From Physcomitrium patens (Eukaryota > Streptophyta > Bryopsida > Funariales > Funariaceae), in the NCBI RefSeq assembly GCF_000002425.4, contig NC_037265.1:1470835-1534834 (forward strand): a DNA stretch of 64,000 nt, read 5' to 3'. Made by a program: the position numbers and the translations under genes. Shown in pieces: positions 25,804-37,800 of the stretch (within the stretch, counting starts at the first letter, position 1; each line of letters opens with the position of its first letter). The notes beneath the pieces are model-generated. The model did not search any database. It was not told the origin of the DNA and saw only the letters and a program-made list of their open reading frames with translations.

Positions 25804-26775
25804 TTAATCATGTACTCCAATAACTCCATAATTATTTACTTTTATCAATGATTGATTAACCAATGTATTTAATGAATATTCTATATCTTCTTTCATTTTT
25901 TTTTCTTTTATATTAGACCATATTTGTAATGCCCTTTCTTTCAACATGCCTTGTGGAAATACATCATTGTTAAAAAAATAACATATGTCCAAAAAAAATT
26001 TCTTTTCTTCAACTCTCAAGTCATCAAAACTTGCTCTCAATGTATTCCAAATCTTATAGTCACTTCTCTTTTCATCTCCATCCAATTATCTACCTCTCTT
26101 CAATCTTTGAAAAGTTCGATTCCAATATCTCAATCTCTTTTTATTTCTTAAATATGCATCCATATCTTTTAAACTCAATAATAGGCCATTGCATGCTTTC
26201 ACAATCTTTTTGCCAACTTCAACAAGTTCTTTAGGTAATTTCTCTTCATATCTACAAAAATGAATAAAAAACACCCTCAAACTTATTTCTTCATCAAGTT
26301 CTTCAATATTTACTTTGCAAAAATCAATACCATAATGATTCATAACTTTTCTATTTCAATTTGTCATAATTAATGTACTACCTCTCATAGCAAATATATC
26401 ATCTATAGCTACAATATCTTCAATTTGACTTTGCTATATCACATTGTCAAAGACTATGATGACTCTTTTTTTGATCATAACCAACTTTAACATTTTTGGT
26501 ACATCTTTCAAATTTCTTGGTTTTGATTCAACTTTCAATTGTTCTAAGATGTGGCAAGAACTTTTGTAAGAATCATTACTACTTTCATCACACTCAACAA
26601 AGCATGAAGCATCATACATGTGCTTTATATTATTCAATGTTGTCTTTGCTATTATGTTCTTGCCTATTCTATCCATTCCAACAAGATATAATGCCTTTAC
26701 TTTGCTTACATACAAGCTTGATATTTTCAATAAGGATTGCTTTCTATCAAGCACTTCTTCCTCAATTATATCAAC
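25804..26775 (-). pseudogene. NB-ARC nucleotide-binding domain of the PNL pseudogene
   Basis: The P-loop reads GMDRIGKNIIAKT where NLRs normally have GMGGIGKTT(L/I)AK: the Lys is kept but the following Thr is Asn, which should weaken nucleotide binding. Kinase-2 reads RVIIVFDNVI, followed by RGSTLIMTN (RNBS-B-like), ACNGLLLSLKDM (GLPL-like) and a winged-helix segment LRASFDDLRVEEKKFFLDICYFF-like at about 26010-26060, closer to TIR-NLR and moss NLR sequences than to CC-NLRs. The MHD-like end reads VIGVHD at 25804. Stops at about 26434, 26350 and 26087 break the frame. Confidence 0.82.
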
Positions 26776-27079
26776 CTACAATAAGTAATTAAACTAAATA
26801 TCAATACAAAGAATAAAATAAATACACATAAAATACAAACTACATTTTAATCAAAATCTTCAAACTAGGACTAATTTTACTACAACTAACCATTACCACA
26901 TAATATAAATTTTATACAAATAAAAACCCCATACAATCAAATCACTTCAACATATTCTTACCTTACTCAATAAAATTGAATTTGAAAGAATTAATTTGTT
27001 GGATGTTTGTTGTAATTCTATATTTTCATGACTATAATCCTTTGATGTACCATAGTATGGTGTTTTTGCTATACCAATT

Positions 27080-28053
27080 CCATCTATAATCTTTTTCTTC
27101 AACATTGCAAATCTTTCATAAATGTTTCTAAACTTGAGTTGATGCAATGGATTTAAGTTCGAACATTCTTTAATAAGCTCCATCAATTCATCACAATTTG
27201 AAGCTAATTAAGGTCTTTCACCTCTTTCTATTCTTTTCAATATCTTTGTTTTTTTATAATTATCAAATAGATTTCTTTAATAAAGAATCTTACAACACAC
27301 CATTGCAAATGAAAATACATCCGTATCAAAAGGGCATATTATCATTATTTCATATTTATTCTTCAATACCTCTAGAGCAATATAGGCAAGACTATCATAA
27401 ATATAATTATTCTCTATTGCTTTTGGATTGCTACTAACTTCAATCTTAGATATTCCAAAATCAATCACTTTTACAATAGCATATCAAACTATCTTATTCA
27501 TAACTTTTTTTTCTACAATATTAACCAAAATATTGTCAAGCTTCAAACCACGATGTACAATGTGCATGTCATGCAAATAACACATCCCTCTTATAATTTG
27601 ATACATGATATCAATTAAAAATATGTAAGATGCCTCTCCATTTGTTTCTACTATAACCCTTAGACTTATTTGTATCAATTCCATTTCCAAATATACATGA
27701 TTATTTTCTATTTTAGATGATGAACATTCTTTATATTTATTTAAAATACTTTTCATTGCAAAATAATATGATATTAAGTTGGGATGGCTTAGATTTGCTA
27801 GAATACTAAATTTCACATGCATGTTTTTCATCTTTTTGGTTGCACACCAAAAGCCAAATCACTTTGATTTATACAATTTTCCATAAGATCCTTTTCCTAT
27901 AAGATTTATAAAATCAAAACTTTCCATACTTGATGATAATTTCAAATCATCCAATTCTCCACCTTCTATACAATGCAAGTCTTTCACCTTTAGTAGTAAA
28001 TGCTTCACTAATCCAAAATTTTCAAAATTTCCTTCTTCATTAGAGAAAATCAA
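27080..28053 (-). pseudogene. Protein kinase domain of the PNL pseudogene
   Basis: Kinase subdomains appear in order on the minus strand: the Gly-rich loop LIGKGSYGKLYKSK (about 27900), a Lys-bearing CATKKM segment after a stop at about 27860, H-NLISYY, the catalytic-loop segment IVHRGLKLDNILVN (the canonical HRD reads HRG), the DFG segment VIDFGISKI (about 27455), a degenerate APE motif (ALEVL), the FSFAMVC segment of helix F, and a C-lobe end ECSNLNPLHQLKF resembling the CW-x6-RP motif of plant kinases. Stops at about 27860, 27485 and 27210 interrupt one continuous frame. HRG for HRD means it would be catalytically impaired even if the stops were absent. Confidence 0.8.
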
Positions 28054-28082
28054 TCTTTCATATAACCACCTTTCATTATCTT

Positions 28083-28559
28083 CTACTTCATCATAGGTTG
28101 AAAATAAATAGTATCAAAATCTTCTTCTTCAAACATTTTACCAAAGCCCTTTGAAAACACATGAGTTGCTACTTCATAATAACAATTCAAGTCCAAGAGT
28201 AGTTTTCTAAATGTCTCTTTGTTCTTCAATTGAATCATTGCTGTCTTGCACCATTTCTTTTTTCTACAATTTTTCACCAATATATAAGCTTTATCTAATG
28301 TGATCAACAACTCCCTCAATAAATCCCCATACTTCAATCCATCATTGCTACAAATCATCAAGTAGTCATACACCTTAACAACATGTTTAATATTCTTGCA
28401 TAAAGTTGCACATTGGTTTTTGTTCAATATATCTTCTTTTTTCAACAAAACCTTCAATGCTACGATATAGGCTTGAAATTCTCTTCAAACATCTCCACCA
28501 ATACCTTTTATATTTGATATTATATCAATAACTTGTAAAAAATCATTAGATTGTTTCAT
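28083..28559 (-). pseudogene. N-terminal helical domain of the PNL pseudogene
   Basis: The best start is the ATG at 28559-28557, followed by an Ile-rich segment, an in-frame stop near 28470 and a 124-residue open stretch (28457-28083). Composition and periodicity suggest several amphipathic helices (LKVLLKKEDILNKNQ, LCKNIKHVVKVYDYLM, LLRELLITLDKAYILVKNC). By eye this resembles the helical-bundle N-terminal region found before the kinase domain in some moss kinases and plant MLKL-like proteins. That link is an inference. A frameshift near 28095 separates it from the linker into the kinase. Confidence 0.55.
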
Positions 28560-29300
28560 ACTAGTTCAATATCTTTCCCTCCATACACATGGTAGTATGT
28601 ACGTCAATACCAAAATATATTTTTTGATCAACTCTAAAACATATGCCATACTCATCTGCTTACAAATTTTTTAATATTCAACCTGGTCACATAAATTCAC
28701 AATTGTTCATTAGATTTACTTTCTTTACTATTCTAGACTCTCTTTTCTACATTGCTAGATCATGCATATCATTGTCTAACTTATATAATACATAGAAAAA
28801 TTCTAATAATACATCTTTAGAGAAATGTTCTTTTCTGATGCATTCCTAAGTATAACAAAGATGCTTAAAGAAGAGAACCTATAATTCACTATGATAATGT
28901 CCACCATGTCACTACTTCATCTAGTGGATTGGCGCACCCTTTCCAAATCAGATGCAAATTCTATATTTTATAGAAGTAGCTTTGGCACATTTTACTTAGA
29001 TCTCATAGATCTGTAGAAGCCTTTGAAACATGCGAGTGTCCACAACATTCATCTAAAAAAAAAGTATGTCTACACAGGGTGCAGTCGACATTGGTATATA
29101 CAGTAAGTATAAAGGATATCGCACATGAACTAGCGGAAGAGGAAATCTGCTCATAAACAAGCTCCCAAATAAAAAATCATAGTCACATTAGTTCTACTTG
29201 TGTACTCCTGGAACTTTCATAAAACCAAATACCGTGATAGTGAGAAATTGTTATGATCTTTTGAAAAAGACAAATGTCTAAGTTGACATCATTGATGAAA
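28560..29300. other. No recognisable gene
   Basis: Between the receptor pseudogene and the LINE relic I see no supported coding sequence, RNA gene or clear repeat. The 5' part of the LINE may reach into this stretch but cannot be read. Confidence 0.35.
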
Positions 29301-29339
29301 AACTACAAATGTGAATGAAGAGTAAATAGTACAATACTC

Positions 29340-31510
29340 TGGTTGAAAGATGTAATTCATTTTGGAGGCCTTGAATGAAAGAATATACTTAATTCAATAG
29401 CAAGGATTATTTAAAGATATGCATGTATTAAGTTCAAAAAATCAATAGCTCATCTTATAATATGCAGATGATACCTTGTTCATAGTACGAATTATAAAGA
29501 GCTTAGTGATAAACTTAGTTAAAATCCTAAAAATATTAAATGAAGCTTTTGATCTTGTGATCATTTGGTTTAAATTAGGTGCATACTAAATAGGAGAAAA
29601 ATATCCTCTATTTATATTGACAAACATATTTGATTGAAAATAGGTAGAAGAAGGCAACATAAGTAAATTTCTAGGCACTCTTTTTGGTGTGGTACTTTCA
29701 ATATCAAATATTGATGAATTCTTCATTAACCAAGTAAAGCTGAAACTTAAGTACTTACACAAAATTAAATTATCTCTTATTGATAGATGTCTTATTGTTA
29801 ATCAAGTATTAATGTCAATACTCTAGTATTTCATAAGTATTTGAGCATCTTCTAAAAAAGATATCAAATAAATGAAAAGGCTTTTAAAGAATTATCTATA
29901 AGCAGGATATAAATATAGAACTTATACTTATATTGCATAGCAAATATGTGCTAGAAAAATAAGAATAGATGTATTAAGTCTAACAGATGCAAATGCTACT
30001 ACAAAAACTTTATTTAATAAATAGATTATTAAGGCTTTTATGCTTAGTGATTTGAATCTTTAGAACTTCTTTAAATATAATCTATCATATTTTAAATCTG
30101 AGAAAGGTAGCTAATTCCTACAAAATCTAAGATAGTGTATGATAATCCAATACAAAAGTATACATTGCTCTAAAATATGGAACATAATAAATCATGCTTA
30201 GAAGCAAGTATTGCATCATATGAAGTAGAAACAAACAAATTTATTTGAGACGGCTATGAATACTAAATTATAACACAATTAAGAATTTTTTTAAAGCATT
30301 TTTTTTACTGTTTTTTAAAAAAAAGCAGCATAACTTTGCAAAAGGAATATAAAAAAAATTATAAATTATTAGTCAGCGACCAATCAAAACTTCTTACTAT
30401 AATTAGGATCTAAAATTAATTTTTAAATAATAAATGAATGAGAATAAAATTGGCAATTGGTAAACAATACAATCACAAGCATATATGGCAATTTCATATC
30501 CAATGGCCTCAACCACCTACAAAAGATGAATGTGTTAGCCACTTTTTCTAAAGATTTGACTATATCTCTATTAAAGTCTATCATGCATGTATAAAAAATT
30601 AGTTTATATGTCAGCAAGAAATTCAAATATCATTTGAAGTACTACCAAAAGAAATATTTTATATTAATTTAGTCATATTGATATTCTTTTTAATTCTTCA
30701 TTGTCAATTATAGTTGAAGACAATAATTGAATTTTATAAAGTTAATGTACCTAATCCTATAGAAAATTTCAACTTAAATTACACTCTTTAAAAGATACAA
30801 GTCATTGAATAAATCAAAGAAAAAAAATCAACATAAGATCTGCTTCTACTATAGCCTGATGATTGGACTCAATCTTAATCCTAATAAATTTAATTGGCTA
30901 AGATATAGCCTGATGATTGGACTCAATCTTAATCCTAATAAATTTAATTGGCTAAGAGACATTCCAATTCTAGGTGTCATCACTAAAATAATGAGGGAAC
31001 AATTAAGCAACTCAAAGTTACATATTAACTAACATAGTACAAAATAAAAGGATCAAATTTCTTTTAATCTTCTTTTTAATTGAAAGAATATTTGGCATAG
31101 ACATTATACTTAAAAAGATCAGCTTTTAAATAGATTTTGTATTATAAGGCAATAGCTATTGATGAATGGAAAAACAAACATTGCTTGAATATTAATGTTT
31201 GTTACTTTTTTTGCCTAAGGATTGCAAAAACCATTCTTCATAGGTTTTGGCACTATCCCAAAGCTAAGTAAGCATAGAAATAGTACATTGTTGTTATTCT
31301 TAAAATATAGCAGAAGCTTGATATACTGCTATCATCATAAAATATTCAATGGCACCATTGCATATTTAGAAAACCATTATACTAATAATTTAGAAAATTT
31401 AAGCTTATTTGAACATTATTTTTAGAGAGCTACTATTTGGGAGTTATTGTTAGAACATAATACCATGGTTTTTAGTAAAGAAGAATGGCCGATAGAATAT
31501 GTATCATGGA
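29340..31510 (+). mobile_element. Decayed LINE (non-LTR retrotransposon), reverse transcriptase part
   Basis: Segments of a LINE-type reverse transcriptase can be read across many stops. EALNERIYLIQ is followed by the catalytic motif YADDTLFIV at about 29468. Further on come FKLGAY, FLGTLFGVVLSISNID, LKYLHKIKLSLIDRCLIVNQVLMS and IWASSKK, the usual order in plant LINEs after the YADD box. Near 31220 RIAKTILHRFWHYPKAK matches the C-terminal zf-RVT-like region. No endonuclease domain, poly-A tail or target duplication was identified. It is inactive. Confidence 0.75.
30850..30957. repeat. Perfect 54-bp tandem duplication in the LINE relic
   Basis: The 54-bp unit starting TATAGCCTGATGATTGGAC occurs twice head to tail (30850-30903 and 30904-30957) with no mismatch. 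The surroundings are heavily decayed, so the duplication is recent. Being a multiple of three, it keeps the local frame open. Confidence 0.95.
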
Positions 31511-31617
31511 TATATCCATAGATAAATTGAATAAGTAGAAATAAATAAAAAAAGATTAATTTGATAATATCTTGTGTAGAAGCTTTTTAGAAGCATCTCA
31601 GATGCACTTTCACTTTA

Positions 31618-31621
<4 letters not shown>

Positions 31622-31660
<39 letters not shown>
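31622..31660. repeat. (TA)n microsatellite
   Basis: About 19 AT/TA dinucleotides just right of the LINE relic. Confidence 0.9.
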
Positions 31661-31662
<2 letters not shown>

Positions 31663-31739
31663 AGATTGATAGATTAAAAATTTGGCCAATAAATTAACCA
31701 CATATTTTATGTATTGATAGCTTGTGGTAAAAGTTAATG

Positions 31740-32530
31740 ATGTAATGCACATATTATGAAGGACATCAATCTTGAAGAACTAAAGGATCAAGATATTCTT
31801 GTGTCACTCAAAAAGACTAGATAAACACTGAAAGATGATATAATGTTAAACTAGAATAATTATTACGAAAGACAAGAAATCTAGAAAGTCTTGAAATAAG
31901 ACTAAGGACTAGAAAGACATTGACAAGAGTGAAGAAGGCTTTATTCATGCTTTGATATATACGATCTAACTGGGAGTTATAAAGGCAATGTTCTATAGGA
32001 CTTCTAATAGGTATTGACTTTGCTAGACACATGTTTCAACTTACAAGGCAAGTTTTCTATATTTTAGCTACATAGTTACCTTATTCTACAAGCTACCTAT
32101 ACATGTAATACAAGGTTAATTTTTTGACCAAGTTTCTAATATATCAATCAATTATAAATACATATAAAGTCAAAATCATATTTATAAAGCTTCTATGAAG
32201 CTACTCTAGAAGATATTATGAAATTAATTTAAATTTATCTATTTCTACCTAATCATATAGATAATTATTTAAGAAAAAATAAATATTTGTAACATTATTT
32301 TCTTGTCTAGAGACGAGTTCTACAAAGAGCAGTCATCATCTTTTATGGATTTTGCTATTCTTCATGTTAATTTTAATGGATGTTGTGGATAAAAATCCTC
32401 AACTCTCTTTATTATATTTATAAGATTCTTTGATGGTTTCTATGTATATTCATTAATATTATATTTACGCTAATGAATAAGATACTATAACCTATTTCAA
32501 CAGTGTTTTAAATTCAAGATTTTTTTTTAT
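31740..32530 (-). mobile_element. Chromovirus fragment E1: LTR plus chromodomain-end remnant
   Basis: This is an old copy of the B/C chromovirus family in minus orientation. About 31800-32310 matches the LTR at 46239-46798 (shared order: GAGTGAAGAAG, TTCTATA, TTGACTTTG, ACAAGGCAAG, GAAGCTTCT-like). It is followed by TCTAGAGACGAGTTC and the internal 3' end. The part at about 32455-32510 corresponds to the chromodomain region at 47440-47520. The fragment stops where LTR E2 begins. Its left end is uncertain by about 60 bp. Confidence 0.7.
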
Positions 32531-33580
32531 TTTAAATTCTTGATGTCAAGGAGAAGAACCCGATGAAAGCAAATAAACAAATGAGACTTTTTCAAAGAAG
32601 TATGATAAAATAAAAATAAAAAATATATTTATTAAAAAAAAATTAGAATGGCTATTGCCAAAAGATAAGAAAATTCGAGATTCTTGAAACTAAATTAGAA
32701 GCAAGAAAAAAATTGACAAGAGTGAAGAAAGCTTTACACTTGCCTCTATATATATTATCTTCCTAAAATCTATGTGGTGACATTCTATAGGACCTCTAAC
32801 ATGTGTTGACTTTGCAAGCGACATATCTTAACTTGCAAAACAAATTTTCTATTTGTATCCCACATAGTTAGCTTATTCTACAAATTATCTACACGTGAGA
32901 CACATAACTAACTTTTTGGCGAAGTTTCTAACCTAAAAGTCAACTATAAATACATATAAAATCAAAACCATGTCTATGAATCCTGTAAGAAGCTTTTCTA
33001 GAAGATATTATGAAATTAATCTTCTTATATCTATTTTTATATACTTCTATTTAATCATATAGGTAAATACTAGAGTAAGTATTTTTGTGATAGTATTTTT
33101 GTGGCATTATCTCTTCTTTTAGGGACGAGTTCCACAAGATGCGATCATCATATGTTAAAAAAGTTCAAGATGCAATGAATTATATTTTCCATATACTCTG
33201 ATCTTTGTTTTCTTAGAAGATAGTTAATAGGTCCTCTCAATCATTGGTAATATTCCGTATCAAGGCAAAAAGACCACCTTGTTTTTTGATCATTGTTGAT
33301 GCCTTCATAACTTCCTTCAAATAAAACATTCAAAATACAATCAAGAGTTGTTTCTACTCCTAATAAAATCACCAAATATTGAAAATCTCTTTCATGGTCG
33401 TGATTATTGATCTTGTTATTTGTTGAGTTGTCATCTGAGACAATTATTTTCTTCTAGATATGTTTATTATCTTGTATGGTTCAATTGAGACATGTGGATA
33501 ATGGGATGGATCTTTATTGACTCTAGTATAATATTGTAATACATCTATATGATAAAAATATAATCAAAAATTAATTTTTA
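32531..33580 (-). mobile_element. Chromovirus fragment E2: LTR plus 3' internal end
   Basis: A second old minus-strand copy of the family. Its LTR begins TGTCAAGGAG at 32531 and ends near 33115. Internal sequence from 33124 (GACGAGTTCCACAAG) to about 33580 matches the extra-ORF region of B. On the minus strand the frame of the 118-residue extra ORF can be followed over about 45 codons with one stop and no indel. E2 appears to have inserted into E1. Confidence 0.72.
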
Positions 33581-34867
33581 ATTAATATCTAATCATCTTT
33601 ATTAGATAATAATTTAAGATATTTAAACATAGCTTTTATAAAAGCCTTTTAGTTTATTTTCTTATCTTAATAGCTAGTTGATTAAAGGTTGATTAGTAAT
33701 TTTACCTTCTAGGGTATAGAAATTCTTTTACTTCCTTAAAAAGGCCATAAATTAATAAAACTAAGTTAAAAGTTATAAATAATTAGCATAATTGATACTA
33801 GCATTAAATTAAGTATAGATTTGGGCTAAAAAATTCCTTGAATAGGTTAGATTGATACTTGGAGGCCGATTGTTTGTAGGATAGGGTCGAAATAAGATCC
33901 TAGCCACTAAAATGACCGCCTAGGATAAAATAGAGGAGAATTCAAAGATCAAAAATTAAGAATTTGTGAGCTAGCTTTAAATTGATTTCAGAGGTATAAG
34001 GCTTTTTTTCAGAGGATTTGGAATGACTTATCAATTTTTGTTCAAAGTCACATTTTATATTGGTAATTTGAGATTTATATGATAGAATTAGGACTAGCAC
34101 TCTTAGCTAGTTTGTGCAATTGGTGTTACATCTATAATTCAAAATTTTGACCAATCTTAGTTGATAAGTGTGCTAGGTGTGTATAAATGTTTTTACTAAT
34201 CAAATGGTACAACTGAGAGATATTTTGGTTTTGATAAAAGAAGGTATTCAAAGTTGGCAGTTTGAGATTGAGTAGGATTTCTATGATATCTTAAGATCTA
34301 TTAGTCGGATCAAGGTGAAATCTAGCATGGTATTAGAATACTTCAATATCAAGCTACACATTGATTTTGAAATGAAGTTAATGGTTAAAGAAGAAGAAAT
34401 TGCTACATGAACATCTGCATTAACTTTCAAGTTAGCAGTCAAGTAACATTAGTGCAATTTTTGGATTTTTTTTCATAATTTCTAAATTAGATTAAATTGA
34501 AATTTATTTGATTATACAGAAGGCTTACAATAGTATTTGCCTGAAAAACTTTATATCAAGAAGATAGTCAAATTAGAACTCACCAAAGCTCATTTATTAA
34601 GATTAAGGCTTACAAAAAAAAATCAAAATTATCTAAATATGAAAGTAATAAGACAATTGAAATTTATATTTAATTGAAGTTACTAAAAAGAGTATTTTTC
34701 AACACTTTGTATTAGCTATAAGTACTTTTGAATCAAAATTTGAATTGCACTCTTCTAATATAGATGATACATATTAGGGTTTTTTTAAATAATATAAAAT
34801 ACAACTTTATCTTCTTTAGCCAAGTGCTTATTGTATTTTCAAACAAGACAACATGTAATATGACATA
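33581..34867. other. Unresolved region, probably containing the worn left LTR of A'
   Basis: No open frame of note. The right end (about 34800-34867) matches the LTR end of element A, finishing in AATATGACA immediately before a TAAGTAGTG tract equivalent to A's primer-binding region. By analogy with A, the remaining kilobase should be the LTR, but I cannot align it by eye. Confidence 0.4.
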
Positions 34868-37800
34868 AGTAGTGATCTTAATATAAAATTTTGGAGTTGT
34901 GTATTAAAATGTACTTGTGGTTTTGTAGAATTGATGGTACAAAAAACTAAGAAAGTTAAATTAAGAGTTTTTAATGGAACTTTGGATGGAGCTTCAAGTA
35001 AATCTTCAAGTGGAGCTCCAAATAGATTTTCTATTGGTCGATAAGGTATGTACTTTGATTCAAATACTACAAATATGTTTCAAACATTTACATTATTTAT
35101 GCAATAGCAATAAGATAATAATCACAAAGAAGCTTTAGCAACCAAAGTATTGGAAGCAATGATTAATAAAATTGACCAATTTGATGGAAGATGTATTTCA
35201 AAATATTTGAGATATTATATGTAAGAAATAGAATTGAATTGGATTTCCAAAAAAAAGATGATTGACCTATTTGAACTTGCTACAATATCAGAGATAAGAA
35301 AACATATTAAATCAATTATGGAGTATTTTGGAGATTCATATAAGTCATTTTTACATGCATTAAAGGATGAATGTTTTTGAGAGGATATTGATTGAGTCAC
35401 TAAGAAATCATTTTTAGAATGGATTGAGCGGCATAATAAGAACTTAAAAGCTATGAAGCTTTTGAGGGAGTTTGAGAGGCAATATTCTTAATTATAAAAG
35501 ATGAAAAAATTAACTATGAATCCAAACAAGGTTGAATTATTTCTTCAAGAAGCTAATGGAGAATTGCAAGAGAAGTTGGAAGTTCTTCTTGAAGATAAAG
35601 AAGAAGATGAAGGATTGACAATAAAATATAAAGAAATCGAAGATAATGTGAGATTATTTGCAAAGAAGAAAAGAAGGAAGAATAGGATTGGAATGCAGGG
35701 AATTAGACAAGTACCTAAAACTCAAGTACATATTTCATGATCCATAGTATCTATTGTCCAACTGCCAAAGAGTACATCAAAAAAAAAAGACATGAGATGC
35801 AAGATCTTTAAATTAAACTTACAAGACTTGAGGAGAAGATTTATACAATAAGTTCAAAGGCTATTTCTAAGCAAGAGTATGTACAAAGATATATTTGATA
35901 TGATGATGATTTTTATTCTTGAAAAGATTGTGGTGAATTCAATGAAATGGTGCAATAAGATATTATTTTTTAGAAATATAGAAAGGTGGTGTTGAAGGAT
36001 ATTGGTAATGTTCTTCAAACCAACTTTAGTAAAAGAGGTATGAAGGTATTGGTTAAGAATTATTTAGATATGCATGAGGTTGTAGCAATGGAAGCTATAA
36101 GTTATGGTACTAAAGTGGATGATAATGGCAACCATGAATTTTTTGGAAAAATTGTACCAAGTAGACTTTGGTCTTCCATTATTTCTACAATGCAAAAAAA
36201 GAAGATGCCACAGGAAGCATTGTTGAGGATCTTATAGAAGTTTTGTCAATACATGCCTATATTGCTAAAAATCAACATAAAGCTTTACTAAAAGAGAAGA
36301 AGAGGCGAGATTTTGAGGACATAAGAAAAGAAAGTACTTCTAAGACACAAACTCAAGGAGACAAGGGTTTTGATTTGCTAACAATAGGAAAAGGATAATA
36401 TAATTTTTAATTGTGCTTCTAAATCATGAGCAAAATTGAGATAAATTGAAAGAAAATCTATTGCCAAAGATTATTGAAGAATTCAAGGATTTTTGAAGAA
36501 TACCACTATAAAGAGAGATTATAGAGGTATAGAAGGGGAGGTACTCTCATAAGTTATAAGTACCTTTGATATAGGATTTAATAGCATTTTTGAAAATAAA
36601 ATTATTATATCTAAAAGAATCGAAGATTAAAAAAATTTATATATTATTAAAAAAGAATTATAAGGATTAAGAATATTAGAAGATAATGAAAAGATTATTA
36701 GTATTTATAAAGAAAACAGATTGGAAGATCTCTTAAAATTAACTACGTATATTAGATTAGGTGATAAAATTATATAAGTTCATTGGAGAGAAGTTCATGA
36801 TATGATTGAATCTTTTCAAGCATTAGAATTTATGGTTGAAACTAAATATAAGACAGTGGATAAGAAGGTAAAATCTATTGCTAGACCTTTACTAAAAGAT
36901 TCTAATAAATAGATAGTAGAAGCATCAACAAAAATGAACTTAAAGAATTCAAGGAATATTGGACACAAGTTCATTAAAGTAACTTTTGAAGAATTAAAGA
37001 TTAGTTCTAATGGTTCTTTATTACCAAAAGAAATTTTATACTTTAAAGAGATGTTGAAAAAATAAGATAAATCATTTGCCTTTGAATCTCATAAAATTGG
37101 ATGTATGGATCTAAATATTATAATGCCATGGTTATTTTCATTGTACCATATGTACCTTAGAATTTGAGGCCAATTCCAATACCAAGGGCATATTTATCAA
37201 GTTTAGTAGAATTATTTAAAGAGAAGATGAAGATGAAGATTTTGGAGCCTTTTTTTGTACCATATTCTAGTTGATGGTTTATAGTACTTAAAAAAAATAG
37301 ATCATTATGATTTATTCAAGATATGCAATCAGTGAATGCAATGACTATAAAAAATATAAGAATTGGATCAATAATAGATGAATTTATTGAAGCATGTGCA
37401 TGATGGATAATCTATTCAATTGGTGATTTTTATTCAAGCTATGACCAATTTTAACTTGTAGAAGGAAGTATAGACATGGCAATGATGAAAACACCACTTG
37501 GATTGATTAGAATGTGTACTCTTCTTCAATGTGCTACAAATTCAGTTGTGCACATGATGATCCAAATGAACAAGGTATTGAAGGATTTTATTCTTGAAAA
37601 GTCTATATTTTTTCTAGATGATGTTTCTATTAAAGGGTGCAAAGAAGAAGACAATGACAAGACTTTAGATAGGATGAAGTATCATAAGTATGTAGTTGAT
37701 CATAGATAAGATTGTAAAAAAATATTGACTCAGCTTGTAAAAGTTCATTTTATATTATCTAATACAAAATCTACATTTGGAATATAAGAGTTTATAATTG

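Larger units (their letters stand above)
20885..28559 (-). pseudogene. Protein kinase-NB-ARC-LRR (PNL-class) immune receptor pseudogene
   Basis: Reading right to left the locus encodes an N-terminal helical domain (28559-28083), a protein kinase domain (about 28030-27080), an NB-ARC domain (26775-25804) and an LRR array (25367 to about 20885). Kinase-NBS-LRR proteins are the PNL class of intracellular immune receptors described from mosses. NLRs sense pathogen molecules and trigger immunity. A likely 186-bp intron (26776-26961, donor AAG|GTAAG, acceptor TTGTAG) joins kinase to NB-ARC. The gene is dead: at least eight in-frame stops interrupt it (near 28470, 27860, 27485, 27210, 26434, 26350, 26087 and 25803), with a frameshift near 28095 and many breaks in the distal LRRs. 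Most stops within recognisable motifs sit where Trp or Gln is expected. The same domains on one strand in the expected order make chance adjacency unlikely. Confidence 0.85.
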
